A stretch of DNA of 48,791 bases. It comes from a virus. A program made the translations under genes and the position numbers. A model generated the notes under the pieces. The model did no database searches, had not been told where the DNA came from, and saw only the letters and a list, made by a program, of their open reading frames with translations. Location: positions 1-48,791 of IMG/VR virus record IMGVR_UViG_3300037245_003379, one strand, 5' to 3'. Below are positions 8,155-17,079 of the stretch, in pieces; the stretch's first letter is position 1, and every line of letters starts with the position of its first letter.

Positions 8155-9216
8155 TTGATAACGATACGCATATCGGGAATTATCGCAAGCTGGCAATTAG
8201 AGAATGAGGAAAATGTCACACCCCAGACACTAAGAAAATCACTTGATTCAGCAGGCAGTGAAAATCTTCTAATTACAATCAATTCGCCTGGAGGTTCTGT
8301 CTTCCAGGGGCTTGAAATGTTTTCCATGATTCGTAATTATCCCGGGCATGTAGAAATGAGAGTTGTTTCTCTCGCTGCTTCAATGGGGTCCATTCTTTCA
8401 CTTGCCGGAAACAAAAAATCAATTGAAAATACGGCAGTCTTTTTTATTCACAATGCTCAAGGTATAGGATTTGGTGATTATCGGGAAATGTTTAAAGCTG
8501 CGAAATGGCTTGAAGACGTTACAGAATTACTTGCCGAATTATACGAAAAGCATACAACTTTAGATCTAAAAAAAGCTCGTGAGTTAATGGATGCTGATAC
8601 TCAGTTTTTCGGTTCCGATCTTGTAGATCTTGGTTTTGAGCTTGTAGATACTGGAGAAATAGTAAATCAGGCTGTGGCAAGAGTACAGGCAACAGCAAGA
8701 TTAAAAGAATGCGAAGCAAAGATTTCAAGTGAGGAAGTATTGAATGATCTTGAAAAAGTTGCAGCTTCTATTGCAGAGAAGAAAAAACCAAAACCACAAA
8801 ACAATATAACACCCGTCGCAAATGCGGGAAAAAATAAAGAGAAGGAGAATACAAGCGTGAAAAATTTAGAAGAATTAAAAGCGCAACATCCTGATATTTT
8901 CGCAGGAGCAGTGGAATTCGGGAAAACACAGGCAATGGATCTTGTCAATGCACATTTGACACTCGGGGAAGCTTGCGGCTCAATTGAACTTGCTGTAAAA
9001 AATATCAAAGCTGGTAATCAGCTCACTCAGACTGTTAATGCAGAATATCAAGCTAAGGGAATGAAAACAAAAGATGTTACTGCCCGACTTGATGATGATA
9101 AAATTACTGCGGGAACTGGTGAAGGTGGACTTGATGAAGAAGTTAACGAAGCCGACACTAAAGAGCTTGCAGATGATATTTCAAAAGGCATAAGGGGGAA
9201 AAAGAAAAATGAGTAA
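8155..9216 (+). CDS. ClpP-like prohead maturation protease with scaffold domain
   Basis: The first 190 residues are a ClpP/S49-type serine protease: NSPGGSVFQG (43-52, oxyanion region), catalytic serine in AASMGS (S76) and histidine in FFIHNAQG (H99). The remainder is lysine/proline-rich and then a helical scaffold-like domain. Such proteins process the scaffold during capsid maturation, as lambda gpC does. The start is TTG at 8155 with GGGAGGGG just upstream. An internal in-frame start at 8857 would release the scaffold alone. It overlaps the decoration gene by 8 bp. Confidence 0.85.
   Translation: MITIRISGIIASWQLENEENVTPQTLRKSLDSAGSENLLITINSPGGSVFQGLEMFSMIRNYPGHVEMRVVSLAASMGSILSLAGNKKSIENTAVFFIHNAQGIGFGDYREMFKAAKWLEDVTELLAELYEKHTTLDLKKARELMDADTQFFGSDLVDLGFELVDTGEIVNQAVARVQATARLKECEAKISSEEVLNDLEKVAASIAEKKKPKPQNNITPVANAGKNKEKENTSVKNLEELKAQHPDIFAGAVEFGKTQAMDLVNAHLTLGEACGSIELAVKNIKAGNQLTQTVNAEYQAKGMKTKDVTARLDDDKITAGTGEGGLDEEVNEADTKELADDISKGIRGKKKNE
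8857..9216 (+). CDS. nested scaffold protein (internal start within the protease gene)
   Basis: GTG 8857 is in frame with the protease gene and has a strong ribosome site gaaggag (8841-8847) at 9-nt spacing. It would give a 119-aa protein consisting of the helical C-terminal domain (starting VKNLEELKAQHPDIF). Lambda uses the same trick: Nu3 scaffold is made from inside gene C. The internal site is seen; use of it is inferred. Confidence 0.65.
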   Translation: MKNLEELKAQHPDIFAGAVEFGKTQAMDLVNAHLTLGEACGSIELAVKNIKAGNQLTQTVNAEYQAKGMKTKDVTARLDDDKITAGTGEGGLDEEVNEADTKELADDISKGIRGKKKNE

Positions 9217-9895
9217 TCTAACAAGAACAGATTTTCAGGAAGAAGATGGTGCAAGAGCCGTTGAAGAATCCGAACAGGGCCTTTTGACTTCCGCAGCCGC
9301 AGATACAGTTTTAAGATTAACTATTCTCGCCAGACTTCTTGTAGCTGCAGGCGCAATTGCCGCAGATGGCGGTAATACTGGAAACGGAACAATAACACTT
9401 TTCACTATTGTTGCAGGTGATGTTCCAAAGGTAGGGACATATCAGTTTATATTAACAGCTGCTTTAATAGGTAAACTTGTTGATCCAGATGGAGATGATA
9501 TTGCTTCAGATATTGCGTTGAACGACGGAACAACAACAGTTATTTCTGCAGGAGGTCTTCAGTTTACCATTACAGATGGTGGAACAGCTTTTGTTGCTAC
9601 CGATTTTTTTACAATCATTGTTGGTGCAGGAACCGGCAATTATGCATTTTTTGCCCCCGCTGGTGCAGGTGGTGTTCAGCTTCCAAAAGTTGTTTCACTC
9701 TCTGAAGTTGTTGCAGCAGGTGCTGGTGATGATCCGGTAGGTGTTATGCTTAAAGGTAAAATCAGAGAAGACAGACTTATCATTGACGGTTCTGCTGCTG
9801 GTGTTGGGATCACTGATGCAATCAAAGATCAGCTTCGTGATTATGGAATTATCGTTGAACCAGCGACTGAAACAGCCGCGCTTGATAACGCATAA
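9209..9895 (+). CDS. head decoration protein
   Basis: A 228-aa, alanine/glycine-rich beta protein between protease and major capsid protein, the position of gpD in lambda. The C-terminal part (LSEVVAAGAGDDPVGVMLKGKIREDRLIID) looks like the gpD-like decoration fold; the central ~110 residues form an extra glycine- and threonine-rich domain. Decoration trimers stabilise the expanded head. Start ATG 9209 overlaps the previous gene and follows an AAGGGGG-type site. Confidence 0.7.
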   Translation: MSNLTRTDFQEEDGARAVEESEQGLLTSAAADTVLRLTILARLLVAAGAIAADGGNTGNGTITLFTIVAGDVPKVGTYQFILTAALIGKLVDPDGDDIASDIALNDGTTTVISAGGLQFTITDGGTAFVATDFFTIIVGAGTGNYAFFAPAGAGGVQLPKVVSLSEVVAAGAGDDPVGVMLKGKIREDRLIIDGSAAGVGITDAIKDQLRDYGIIVEPATETAALDNA

Positions 9896-9911
9896 AGGAA
9901 GGTAAAATATT

Positions 9912-11009
9912 ATGGCTGCTGACAAAAGAACAGCATTTTTGAGAGCATATGATGAAATTTTAATGTTCATCCCGTTTTTTTCCAGTTTCTTCAGAACAAC
10001 TTCTGAAGATATCATAGATGCTGAATCGGTAGAGATTGAAATAAGAAGAGGCACAAGAAAAATTGCTCCTGTTATTTCAAATATAGCACAGCTCGGGGGG
10101 AAGATCACAAAAACTCTTTATACAAGAAAAGAATTTATTCCTCCAATAGTAGCATTAACTATGGATTTCGCGCCTGGTGATTTGATTGAAAAGGCTTTTG
10201 GTGAAACACAATATCAAACAGCTGGTAGATCGTATCTTTCACAACTTGTAATAAAAATTGCTGATAAAATGAGCGAGACTGAAAGACAGATAGCGAGAAA
10301 CCCGGAATTTCAGGCTGCGCAAATTTTTCAAACTGGTACTATGACTTTATATGATGATAACGGTGAAGCTGCTTATACAATTGATTTTCTTCCTAAAGCT
10401 ACACACTTTCCGACAGTTGGTACAAACTGGTCAGATAACGCTTCTGATCCTGATGCGGATATAAATGCTCTCCGAAAAGTAATTAAAAAGGATTCGGGGG
10501 TTGCTATTAAGAATATTATATTTGGTGAAACAGCTTTAAAAAATTATATTGATCATCCCGATATCCAGACAAAATTTGATCTTAGACGTGTAGAATCAGG
10601 GGTTTTTGATCCGGATGAAATAAATCCTGATGCTGATTTCCTTGGTGATATTCTTATAGGAAATAAGCGAATGGCTGCATGGGTATACGAAGGTCAATAT
10701 GAAGATCCGTCAAAAGCTTCTTCCGATATTCTTGAATTTGTAGGAACTGACAAAGTTATTCTTTTACCAGATCCGAATGGAACAAATGTTGATTTTAGAA
10801 AAACATGGTGTCGTGTTCCAACTATTAGCGGCGTAGATCCAAGATTTGCAGATCTTATTCCTTCTCAAATGGAACTTGCAGACAGACAGGTTACAAATCG
10901 TGTATGGGTAAATGACGAGGCCGATACATTAAACGTTCAGGTAAAAACCCGGCCTTTATGTATACCCGTTTCAATTGATGCATTCGGCTGTCTTGATACA
11001 GTAATTTAA
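9912..11009 (+). CDS. major capsid protein, lambda gpE family
   Basis: The 365-aa protein matches gpE-type capsid proteins in length and layout: an N-terminal arm, RRGTRKIAPV, a long strand/helix segment with ALTMDFAPGDLIE, LRKVIKKDSGVAIKNIIFGETAL, and a C-terminal region with DRQVTNRVWVNDEAD, close to the 'conv' end of the family. It has an HK97-type fold by family knowledge. The upstream AAGGAAGG site and placement after the decoration gene agree. Confidence 0.9.
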   Translation: MAADKRTAFLRAYDEILMFIPFFSSFFRTTSEDIIDAESVEIEIRRGTRKIAPVISNIAQLGGKITKTLYTRKEFIPPIVALTMDFAPGDLIEKAFGETQYQTAGRSYLSQLVIKIADKMSETERQIARNPEFQAAQIFQTGTMTLYDDNGEAAYTIDFLPKATHFPTVGTNWSDNASDPDADINALRKVIKKDSGVAIKNIIFGETALKNYIDHPDIQTKFDLRRVESGVFDPDEINPDADFLGDILIGNKRMAAWVYEGQYEDPSKASSDILEFVGTDKVILLPDPNGTNVDFRKTWCRVPTISGVDPRFADLIPSQMELADRQVTNRVWVNDEADTLNVQVKTRPLCIPVSIDAFGCLDTVI

Positions 11010-11025
11010 TTTAAGGAGCAATTAA

Positions 11026-11418
11026 ATGTCAACAATTAAGTATTATGTTCAGGCAAGAAAATCGGTGACTTCAAAACGCGGTCTTCTTGCTGAAGGTACA
11101 GAAGTTTTTGAAAACGATTTTGGCGGTGGTAAAAAATCGATAGATGGTCTTTTAGAAAAAAAGATCATAGGGAAAGAAAAACCTGATTCAAGAACAAAGG
11201 CGGAGATTGTAAAAGCAAGGGAAATTGAAAAAAAATCAAAAGCCGCTGCGGATACAAAAGCATCTCTTGATAAAAAAAATGCAGGTGATAAGAAAAAAGA
11301 AGCTGCTGAAAAACTGGAATCTCTTAAAAAAGAAGCTGCTGAATTAAAAATTGATTTTCCCGATAAAGCAACTGCTGAAGAAATCGAAAAATTGATTATT
11401 GATAAAAAGAACAAATAA
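11026..11418 (+). CDS. capsid-associated protein with C-terminal HeH-like helix pair
   Basis: A 130-aa, very lysine- and alanine-rich protein directly after the capsid gene. Residues 1-45 form a small folded head, then a long charged helix (65-100), then a short LEM/HeH-like pair of helices (LKKEAAELKIDFPDKATAEEIEKLI). Lambda gpFI occupies this position and helps DNA packaging by linking terminase to the prohead; this may be an analogue. Similarity to FI is by place, not by sequence I can show. Confidence 0.5.
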   Translation: MSTIKYYVQARKSVTSKRGLLAEGTEVFENDFGGGKKSIDGLLEKKIIGKEKPDSRTKAEIVKAREIEKKSKAAADTKASLDKKNAGDKKKEAAEKLESLKKEAAELKIDFPDKATAEEIEKLIIDKKNK

Positions 11419-11441
11419 TAGGGAGCTGAGATACAGAAATA

Positions 11442-11807
11442 ATGAATATTTTAGAGCAAGCTGAATCCGATCTTGAATTTACTCTTGAAGACACTGAAGA
11501 TGGTTTTGGCGTTGCTCTAACTTTTTATAATTCTGTCGGTGATCCAGTTACAATAAATTGCCAAACTACAGATATTAGTTTTTTTATAGATCCCGATACC
11601 GGGGCAGGAGTTTCAAGCCGTACAGGGGAAGTCACAGCCAGACTTTCTACTCTTAGATCCAATGACATACCAGATCCAACCAAAAACACTAAAATTCAAT
11701 TCAAAACAACTTCTGGAATTACTTTTAAATCAAAAGTACAGCAAACATTTTATGATAGAAAAATCGGTGTGGTTAGAATGATTTTAGAGGCTTTAAAAAA
11801 TGGCTGA
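11442..11807 (+). CDS. head-tail connector protein (gpFII-like position)
   Basis: A 121-aa beta-rich protein after the capsid genes, with phrases such as DIPDPTKNTKIQFKTTSGITF and a C-terminal VVRMILEALK. Size and place match head-completion or attachment proteins of the gpFII type. It overlaps the next gene by 8 bp. Confidence 0.5.
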   Translation: MNILEQAESDLEFTLEDTEDGFGVALTFYNSVGDPVTINCQTTDISFFIDPDTGAGVSSRTGEVTARLSTLRSNDIPDPTKNTKIQFKTTSGITFKSKVQQTFYDRKIGVVRMILEALKNG

Positions 11808-12483
11808 AATAACTACACTCATTGATAAACAAGATAATAATGAAATTGTACGTGATCAAATCGCGGCAATTCTTTCTATAGAAAAAACTAATCAAATACA
11901 ACTTGCTACAGATGCAGGTAAACCAAATCCTTTATTATGGGATTTCGATGTATTCATAGAACGCGCTAAACCATGGGAATCATTATCAAAATCTGATGGT
12001 TCAGAAGATGGTGAATTAAAAAATGGTCTTGTAAACGTATATTTTGAATCAGATAATTTTGATTCACCAGGTAGTGATAATATTCAGACTCAAAAAGTGC
12101 GCGGAACTTTTTTTATTGATTGTTATGGTCAAAAAAGTGCAGTTGATACAGCAGGAGTTATTTCAGCTGGCGATGAATTATCAAGTTATGAAGTTGATAG
12201 AATCGCTCGGTTAGTTAGAAATATTTTAATGGCTGGTCAATACACTTATTTGGGTTTTGATCGTGGACAAATTGTTACAAAAAGATTTATAATAAGACGT
12301 GAGAAGTTTTTTCCAGATCAAAGGCAGGATGGCTTTGAAAATGTGATAGGTGAAAGATTAACACTTAATGTTGAGTATATCGAAACAAGCCCACAGGCAG
12401 TTCTTGAAATACTTAATACTTTAATTACACAATGTACCCGTTCAAGTGACGGGAAAATATTATTTGAATATCAGGCGACATAA
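11800..12483 (+). CDS. tail completion/terminator-like protein
   Basis: The 227-aa protein starts with a helix that contains NNEIVRDQIAAIL and continues with mixed alpha/beta segments; it lies between the connector and the sheath, where contractile phages encode tail terminator or completion proteins (gp17/gpU-like role, also Mu gp37-type). The phrase QVRGTFFIDCYG-like (QKVRGTFFIDCYGQ) and the ERLTLNVEYIE strand are typical of these. Precise family is uncertain. Confidence 0.5.
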   Translation: MAEITTLIDKQDNNEIVRDQIAAILSIEKTNQIQLATDAGKPNPLLWDFDVFIERAKPWESLSKSDGSEDGELKNGLVNVYFESDNFDSPGSDNIQTQKVRGTFFIDCYGQKSAVDTAGVISAGDELSSYEVDRIARLVRNILMAGQYTYLGFDRGQIVTKRFIIRREKFFPDQRQDGFENVIGERLTLNVEYIETSPQAVLEILNTLITQCTRSSDGKILFEYQAT

Positions 12484-12494
12484 AGGGGGAATAA

Positions 12495-13967
12495 ATGTCA
12501 TTACCAAATACAGCAGTAGCAAGAGTTCTGGGTATTGATGTAGTTTTTGAAAATTTCAATCTCGGACAGGCTCTTTTTCTGCCCATGAGAATTGTATTAA
12601 TCGGCCAGGGGAATACTGCCGCCGTTTATGATTTAAATAAAACAACTATTTTATCATCCGGCCAGGCTGGCACGAAATACGGCTTCGGTTCTCCTTTGCA
12701 TCTTGCAACACGTCAATTGTTACCTGATAATAATGACGGAATTCAGGGAATCCCTTTGACAATCATTCCGCTTGAAGACGACGGTTCGGGAGTTGAAGCA
12801 GATGGAGAAATAACAGTCATTGGAACAACCGAAGATGTACAGTCAGTCGGAATTATAAAAATCGGCGGGATTGCATCGGCTCAGTTTGTTTCTGTTGTCG
12901 GTGAGACACCAACGACACTTGCTGTAAAAATCCAGACTGCAATTGATGCAGTACTCAATATGCCTGCAACAACAGCTGCCCCTACAATAGGCGTTCTTCC
13001 TTTAACTTCAAAATGGAAAGGTGAATCTGCAAACGATATTTTGATTGAAATTGAGTTTGATTCTGAATCTGCTCTGTCGATCTCTTCAACCGCATTTGCA
13101 AGCGGCGCTGTTAACCCCGATGTTGATGATGCCCTTGCAAAAATTATCGATGTCTGGGAATCGTTTATTCTTAACTGCATGAATTATGACGACACAGTAA
13201 CCCTTGCAAAATATGCAACATTCGGAGAGGGACGATGGAATCAGCTGATTAAAAAACCTTGTGTTGTCGCCGTCGGATGTGTTGATGATTTCGCAACCCG
13301 TACAGCTATAACAGACGCAAGAAAACCAGACCGCATAAATTTTCTTGTACAGTCTACTGGTTCAAAAGAACTACCTTTTGTAATTGCGGCCCGTGGCCTT
13401 GCAAAAGATATAGTACCAACTGCAAATGACAAACCTGCAAAAAATTACGAGGGACTTTTAACCGGAATAACAGCAGGTATTGACGCCGATCAGGAAGAAT
13501 ACAACACAAGGAATCTTGCTGTTCTTGCCGGAGCTTCAACAAATATTTTAGTCGGTGATGTTGCAGAGCTTTCGGATATAATCACAATGTATCACCCGGA
13601 CGGAGAAGCAAAACCGGCATATAGAAAAGTTGCTGACATAGTTAAACTTATGAACGTACTTTTTAATGTTCAAATAATTCTTGAAACATTAAAAAGCAAT
13701 CCGCTTGCACCAGATACTACTATTACTCTTGATCCTGATGCAGTTCAGCCTAAAGATGTTCTTACATTATTTGGAACATTGGCTGATAATCTTTCAGGTG
13801 GTAAATCAATGATAATTGTGGAACCAGAATTTACAAAAGCAAATGCAGCAGCTGAAATAAATGCAACTAATTCAGATAGACTTGATTCTGTTTTCCCTGT
13901 AAAAATTTCCGGCAATGTGGAAGTTAATTCTAATGATGTTAAATGGGGCTTCTTTTTCGGAAGCTAA
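12495..13967 (+). CDS. contractile tail sheath protein, Mu gpL-like
   Basis: The 490-aa protein has the layout of Mu-like sheath proteins: an N-terminal strand region (SLPNTAVARVLGIDVVFENFNLGQALFLPMRI broken by turns), an inserted variable domain (about 90-190), then the conserved core with FATRTAITDARKPDRINFLVQ, NTRNLAVLAGAST and a C-terminal arm ending in SGNVEVNSNDVKWGFFFGS. The sheath surrounds the tube and contracts on infection. Followed directly by the tube gene, as in Mu. Third-position G/C looks somewhat higher here than in neighbours. Confidence 0.88.
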   Translation: MSLPNTAVARVLGIDVVFENFNLGQALFLPMRIVLIGQGNTAAVYDLNKTTILSSGQAGTKYGFGSPLHLATRQLLPDNNDGIQGIPLTIIPLEDDGSGVEADGEITVIGTTEDVQSVGIIKIGGIASAQFVSVVGETPTTLAVKIQTAIDAVLNMPATTAAPTIGVLPLTSKWKGESANDILIEIEFDSESALSISSTAFASGAVNPDVDDALAKIIDVWESFILNCMNYDDTVTLAKYATFGEGRWNQLIKKPCVVAVGCVDDFATRTAITDARKPDRINFLVQSTGSKELPFVIAARGLAKDIVPTANDKPAKNYEGLLTGITAGIDADQEEYNTRNLAVLAGASTNILVGDVAELSDIITMYHPDGEAKPAYRKVADIVKLMNVLFNVQIILETLKSNPLAPDTTITLDPDAVQPKDVLTLFGTLADNLSGGKSMIIVEPEFTKANAAAEINATNSDRLDSVFPVKISGNVEVNSNDVKWGFFFGS

Positions 13968-13983
13968 AAAAGGAGCGTAATAT

Positions 13984-14361
13984 ATGGCTACAAGTGGACC
14001 TGTTGAATCAGTAACAATTAATAGACGTAGATTCCCTGTTGATGGTGAATCAGATATTGCTATAGCTTTGAGTGGTTTTATAAATGAAATGAAACCTAAT
14101 GGAGACAAAACAAGCAGGAATGTAAAATCTGTTAAAACAGGTCGCGCAAATGCTATTCCCATTACTATGGATGATGCCAGAGATGATGAAACATTCATCC
14201 AGGATACCATGGATTTAAAAGGACCATTTCCATTTTCACTTACAAAAGTAGATGGTACTGTTTATTCAGGAGACGGCCAAATAGTAGAAGATCCGGAAAC
14301 ATCGACAAAAGAAGGAACAAAAGAAATTTCATATGCCGGAACATTAAGAAAACAAAATTAA
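13984..14361 (+). CDS. tail tube protein, Mu gpM-like
   Basis: A 125-aa protein directly after the sheath. It begins with VESVTINRRRFPVDGESDIAI, and has the GPFPFSLTKVDGTVYSGDG strand pair typical of Mu-type tube proteins, ending in a beta-strand with GTLRKQ. Hexamers of this protein form the inner tube of the contractile tail. Confidence 0.85.
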   Translation: MATSGPVESVTINRRRFPVDGESDIAIALSGFINEMKPNGDKTSRNVKSVKTGRANAIPITMDDARDDETFIQDTMDLKGPFPFSLTKVDGTVYSGDGQIVEDPETSTKEGTKEISYAGTLRKQN

Positions 14362-14389
14362 ATAATAATCATTTTTAAGGGAGCAAAAA

Positions 14390-14809
14390 ATGAGTAAAAA
14401 TAGAATTGATAAAGAAACCGCTAAAAAAGAATATGAACGTTGGTGTGAAGCTTGGAAAATAGGTCGTAAACGCCGACGAATGAAAGGTGAAGATCTTGAA
14501 CAGGCCGAAGTTCAGGAAAGCTTGATTATAGATTTAATTCAAAACGGGTTGTTATTAATGGATAATAAAAACGTTCTGATTTATAATCTTGAAGAGCCGA
14601 GGGAAGGAATAACAGAGTTTAAAATTCCGCGACCTAAAGGCGATATGTTGATGGAAGGTGACAGATTCAGGGAACAGGAAACAATGCATAGAGCATATGC
14701 CATGGTTGCATCTGCAACTGGATATGCAGAAAAAGTAATTATAAAATTAGAATACAATACAGATATTACAAATTTAATGGCGGTAATTGGCCATTTTTTG
14801 ATGGCATAA
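14390..14809 (+). CDS. tail assembly chaperone, unshifted product
   Basis: A 139-aa helical protein between tube and tape measure genes. This is the place of lambda gpG and of Mu gp41-like chaperones, which bind the tape measure protein during tail assembly. Near its end is a T_TTT_TTG slippery heptamer, and the -1 frame stays open for 71 more codons, so this is the short member of a pair of products. Confidence 0.75.
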   Translation: MSKNRIDKETAKKEYERWCEAWKIGRKRRRMKGEDLEQAEVQESLIIDLIQNGLLLMDNKNVLIYNLEEPREGITEFKIPRPKGDMLMEGDRFREQETMHRAYAMVASATGYAEKVIIKLEYNTDITNLMAVIGHFLMA

Positions 14810-15015
14810 CTTCTGAAATTCCAATCAACGGGAAGATTGAAGAAGTTGAAGGCTTGAGTGGATTTAAAACTATGTTAATTCAAATATGTATGGATTATTC
14901 CACCTTGCCGCCTTTAAGTGAAATTACAGCAGATCAGATTGAGTTTTTTTATAAACCTCTTATACCCGGAATTATAAAAACTCAAAAAGATGCAAAGAAA
15001 AATAAAAAGAGGTAA
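14390..15015 (+). CDS. tail assembly chaperone, -1 frameshift product (gpGT-like)
   Basis: Reading shifts by -1 at 14794-14800 (T_TTT_TTG). The extended frame continues from GAT at 14800 to TAA at 15013-15015, giving about 208 aa. The added 71 residues include an IPINGKIEEVEGL start and a lysine-rich end (KTQKDAKKNKKR) suited to binding the tape measure. G/GT-style frameshifting at this place is conserved in long-tailed phages; the slippery site and open frame are visible, the shift itself is inferred. Without it 14810-15021 would be non-coding. Confidence 0.8.
14794..14800 (+). promoter_or_regulatory. -1 ribosomal frameshift site
   Basis: The heptamer T_TTT_TTG is in the correct phase (cat-ttt-ttg in the zero frame), nine bases before the zero-frame stop (14807-14809). 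Confidence 0.75.
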
Positions 15016-15021
15016 TATTAA

Positions 15022-17079
15022 ATGGCTGCTCGAAGCTTTTCAATTGAAGCAATTTTTAAAGCCGTTGATAGAATGTCGAATCCTCTTAAAGGGATGAATA
15101 GAAATACAAGCCGATTTGCTCGTGCATTAAGAACAGATTTTGCAAAAGCTCAAAGATCAGTAGATAGATTCACAAAAAATATAAAACAAAAATTAGGCAA
15201 TGCATTAAGGATCGGGCTTTTAAGCATAGGGATTGCTGCAGTCGCTGGCGTGGGACTTGCAGCAAAAGAGTTTATACAATTCGATCAAACAATTACAGGG
15301 GCGACGGCCAGATTTAAAGATCTGGTAATAGGGTCAAAAGAAGCTGCAACAGCTATGGTGCAGTTAAAAAAGACGGCCCGTGACACAGCAAAAGTTACAC
15401 AATTCACAGCTACCGAAGCAGCCGCAGGTTTGAATTTTTTCGCAAAGGCCGGTTTTACATCTACCGAAGCAATGGCGGCATTAAAAACACAAGTAGATCT
15501 TGCGACTGTTGCCGAATTAGATCTTGCCCGTACTTCTGATATTACATCCGACCTACTGGGCGCTCTTGGATTAAATGCAGCAGACTCGGCTGTGAAAATA
15601 GCAAATCTTGAAGCCTTGAGTAATTCTTTAGGCATTGCGTCGAATATGGCAAATGTAACACTTGAGGATATGTTTGAAACTTTAAAAATTGCCGGACCTA
15701 TCGCAACCGCAGCCGGTGAGAAAATGAATCCTCTAATTGCAATTACCGCTTCTTTGGGTAGTGCTGGTATTAAAGGTTCACAAGCTGCAACAGCTTTAAA
15801 AAATGCATACATAAATCTTGCCACAAATGCCCCTGCTGTAGAAAAGGCATTGGCGAGTATCGGGCTTGCTCAAGCTGATTTTGTTGATCAGAAAACAGGC
15901 ACTCTTGATATGGTCAAGGCTATGCAGTTAATGGGTGATGCTACAAGAGGCATGGGTAATGTTGAGCAGCTTGCAGTATTTTCTGAAGTGTTTGGAAAGC
16001 GTGCTGTTGCCGGGGCGGTTAATATTTCAAAAAGCCTTTCCGAAATAGATTTAATTTTTAGAGCCCTCGAAGGTGATAAAAAAATTGCCGAGATAGCTGA
16101 TGAAATAAGAAAAGGTCTTGGAATGCAGATTAAAATATTAATATCAGGTTTGGTAGAACTGGGTTTTAAATTTGTAGAAGCATTCGAAAAGGCCGGGGCA
16201 GGGGCACTTGAAAAACTGATAAAAGCTGTACAAAATTTTGATCCGAGTGGAATAATAAATTTCTTAAAAAAAGCTTTTGAAACTGGTTCAAATTTATTTA
16301 ATCTTTTCGTGAAACTTTCACCGGTTATTTTATCGGTAGTTGGTGCAATGGCTCTTTATAAAGGTGTTCTTTTGGCAACTGCTTTATTGACAAAAGGGCT
16401 CGCTGCAGCTATGGCAATTATGAGGGGCATACAATTTATTTATATTGCAGCTACACAAGGCATGACGGTAGCTCAAGCAGCTTTCAATGGGGTAGCCTTG
16501 GCTAACCCTATTGGATTGATTGTTGTTGCAATAGGGCTGTTAATAGGTGCAGGAATATTACTTGTAAAAAATTGGGATAAGGTAAAGAGATTTTTTATTG
16601 GAATGTGGTTTGCAATTAAAGATGCATTTTTAACATATATAGATTTCGCTAAAGGAATGTTATTCACATTTGCAGATATAATTCTTACAATTTTTGGAAA
16701 TGTTTTTAAAGCTGTTCTTACCGGCGCATCAAAAGTAGGTGAATTCCTCGGATTTGATACGTCTGGTCTTGATGCTACAATTGCAAAAATAGAAGAAGTT
16801 CAGGCGGCTGTAAGAAAAGAATCAATGATCGGAGGCCGAGAAACACGAGGGGAAAGAATCAGAACAAGTGAAGTTATTAGAGAAGAAGGATTTGAGGAAC
16901 AGCAAAGGCAACGAGTTCAACCTCCAGTTTCATCTGCTGAACGTGCAAATGTTCAGCGTGAAGAATCACTGTCTCGTGCTGAACTTTTAATTAGAGATGA
17001 AACAGGACGTGCAGAAATGACACAAAATCCAAATAATAATAATTTTAAATTCCAACTTTCTCAATCTGGTGGTATTTGA
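15022..17079 (+). CDS. tape measure protein
   Basis: The 685-aa protein fixes tail length and is ejected ahead of the DNA. It has a basic N-terminal coiled coil, hydrophobic segments near 60-80, a TP901-type minor-tail core (about 85-330: LKKTARDTAKVTQFTATEAA, ITASLGSAGIKGSQAATALKNA, FGKRAVAGA), and a block of membrane-like helices (about 440-520) that could cross the host membrane. The C-terminus is a charged, glutamine-rich tail. It is short for a myovirus tape measure, so the tail should also be short. Confidence 0.9.
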   Translation: MAARSFSIEAIFKAVDRMSNPLKGMNRNTSRFARALRTDFAKAQRSVDRFTKNIKQKLGNALRIGLLSIGIAAVAGVGLAAKEFIQFDQTITGATARFKDLVIGSKEAATAMVQLKKTARDTAKVTQFTATEAAAGLNFFAKAGFTSTEAMAALKTQVDLATVAELDLARTSDITSDLLGALGLNAADSAVKIANLEALSNSLGIASNMANVTLEDMFETLKIAGPIATAAGEKMNPLIAITASLGSAGIKGSQAATALKNAYINLATNAPAVEKALASIGLAQADFVDQKTGTLDMVKAMQLMGDATRGMGNVEQLAVFSEVFGKRAVAGAVNISKSLSEIDLIFRALEGDKKIAEIADEIRKGLGMQIKILISGLVELGFKFVEAFEKAGAGALEKLIKAVQNFDPSGIINFLKKAFETGSNLFNLFVKLSPVILSVVGAMALYKGVLLATALLTKGLAAAMAIMRGIQFIYIAATQGMTVAQAAFNGVALANPIGLIVVAIGLLIGAGILLVKNWDKVKRFFIGMWFAIKDAFLTYIDFAKGMLFTFADIILTIFGNVFKAVLTGASKVGEFLGFDTSGLDATIAKIEEVQAAVRKESMIGGRETRGERIRTSEVIREEGFEEQQRQRVQPPVSSAERANVQREESLSRAELLIRDETGRAEMTQNPNNNNFKFQLSQSGGI

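Noticed and set aside
15285-15824. Long minus-strand open frame opposite the tape measure gene
   Set aside because: It is a shadow of the alanine-rich tape measure sequence; no ribosome site, and composition mirrors the coding strand.
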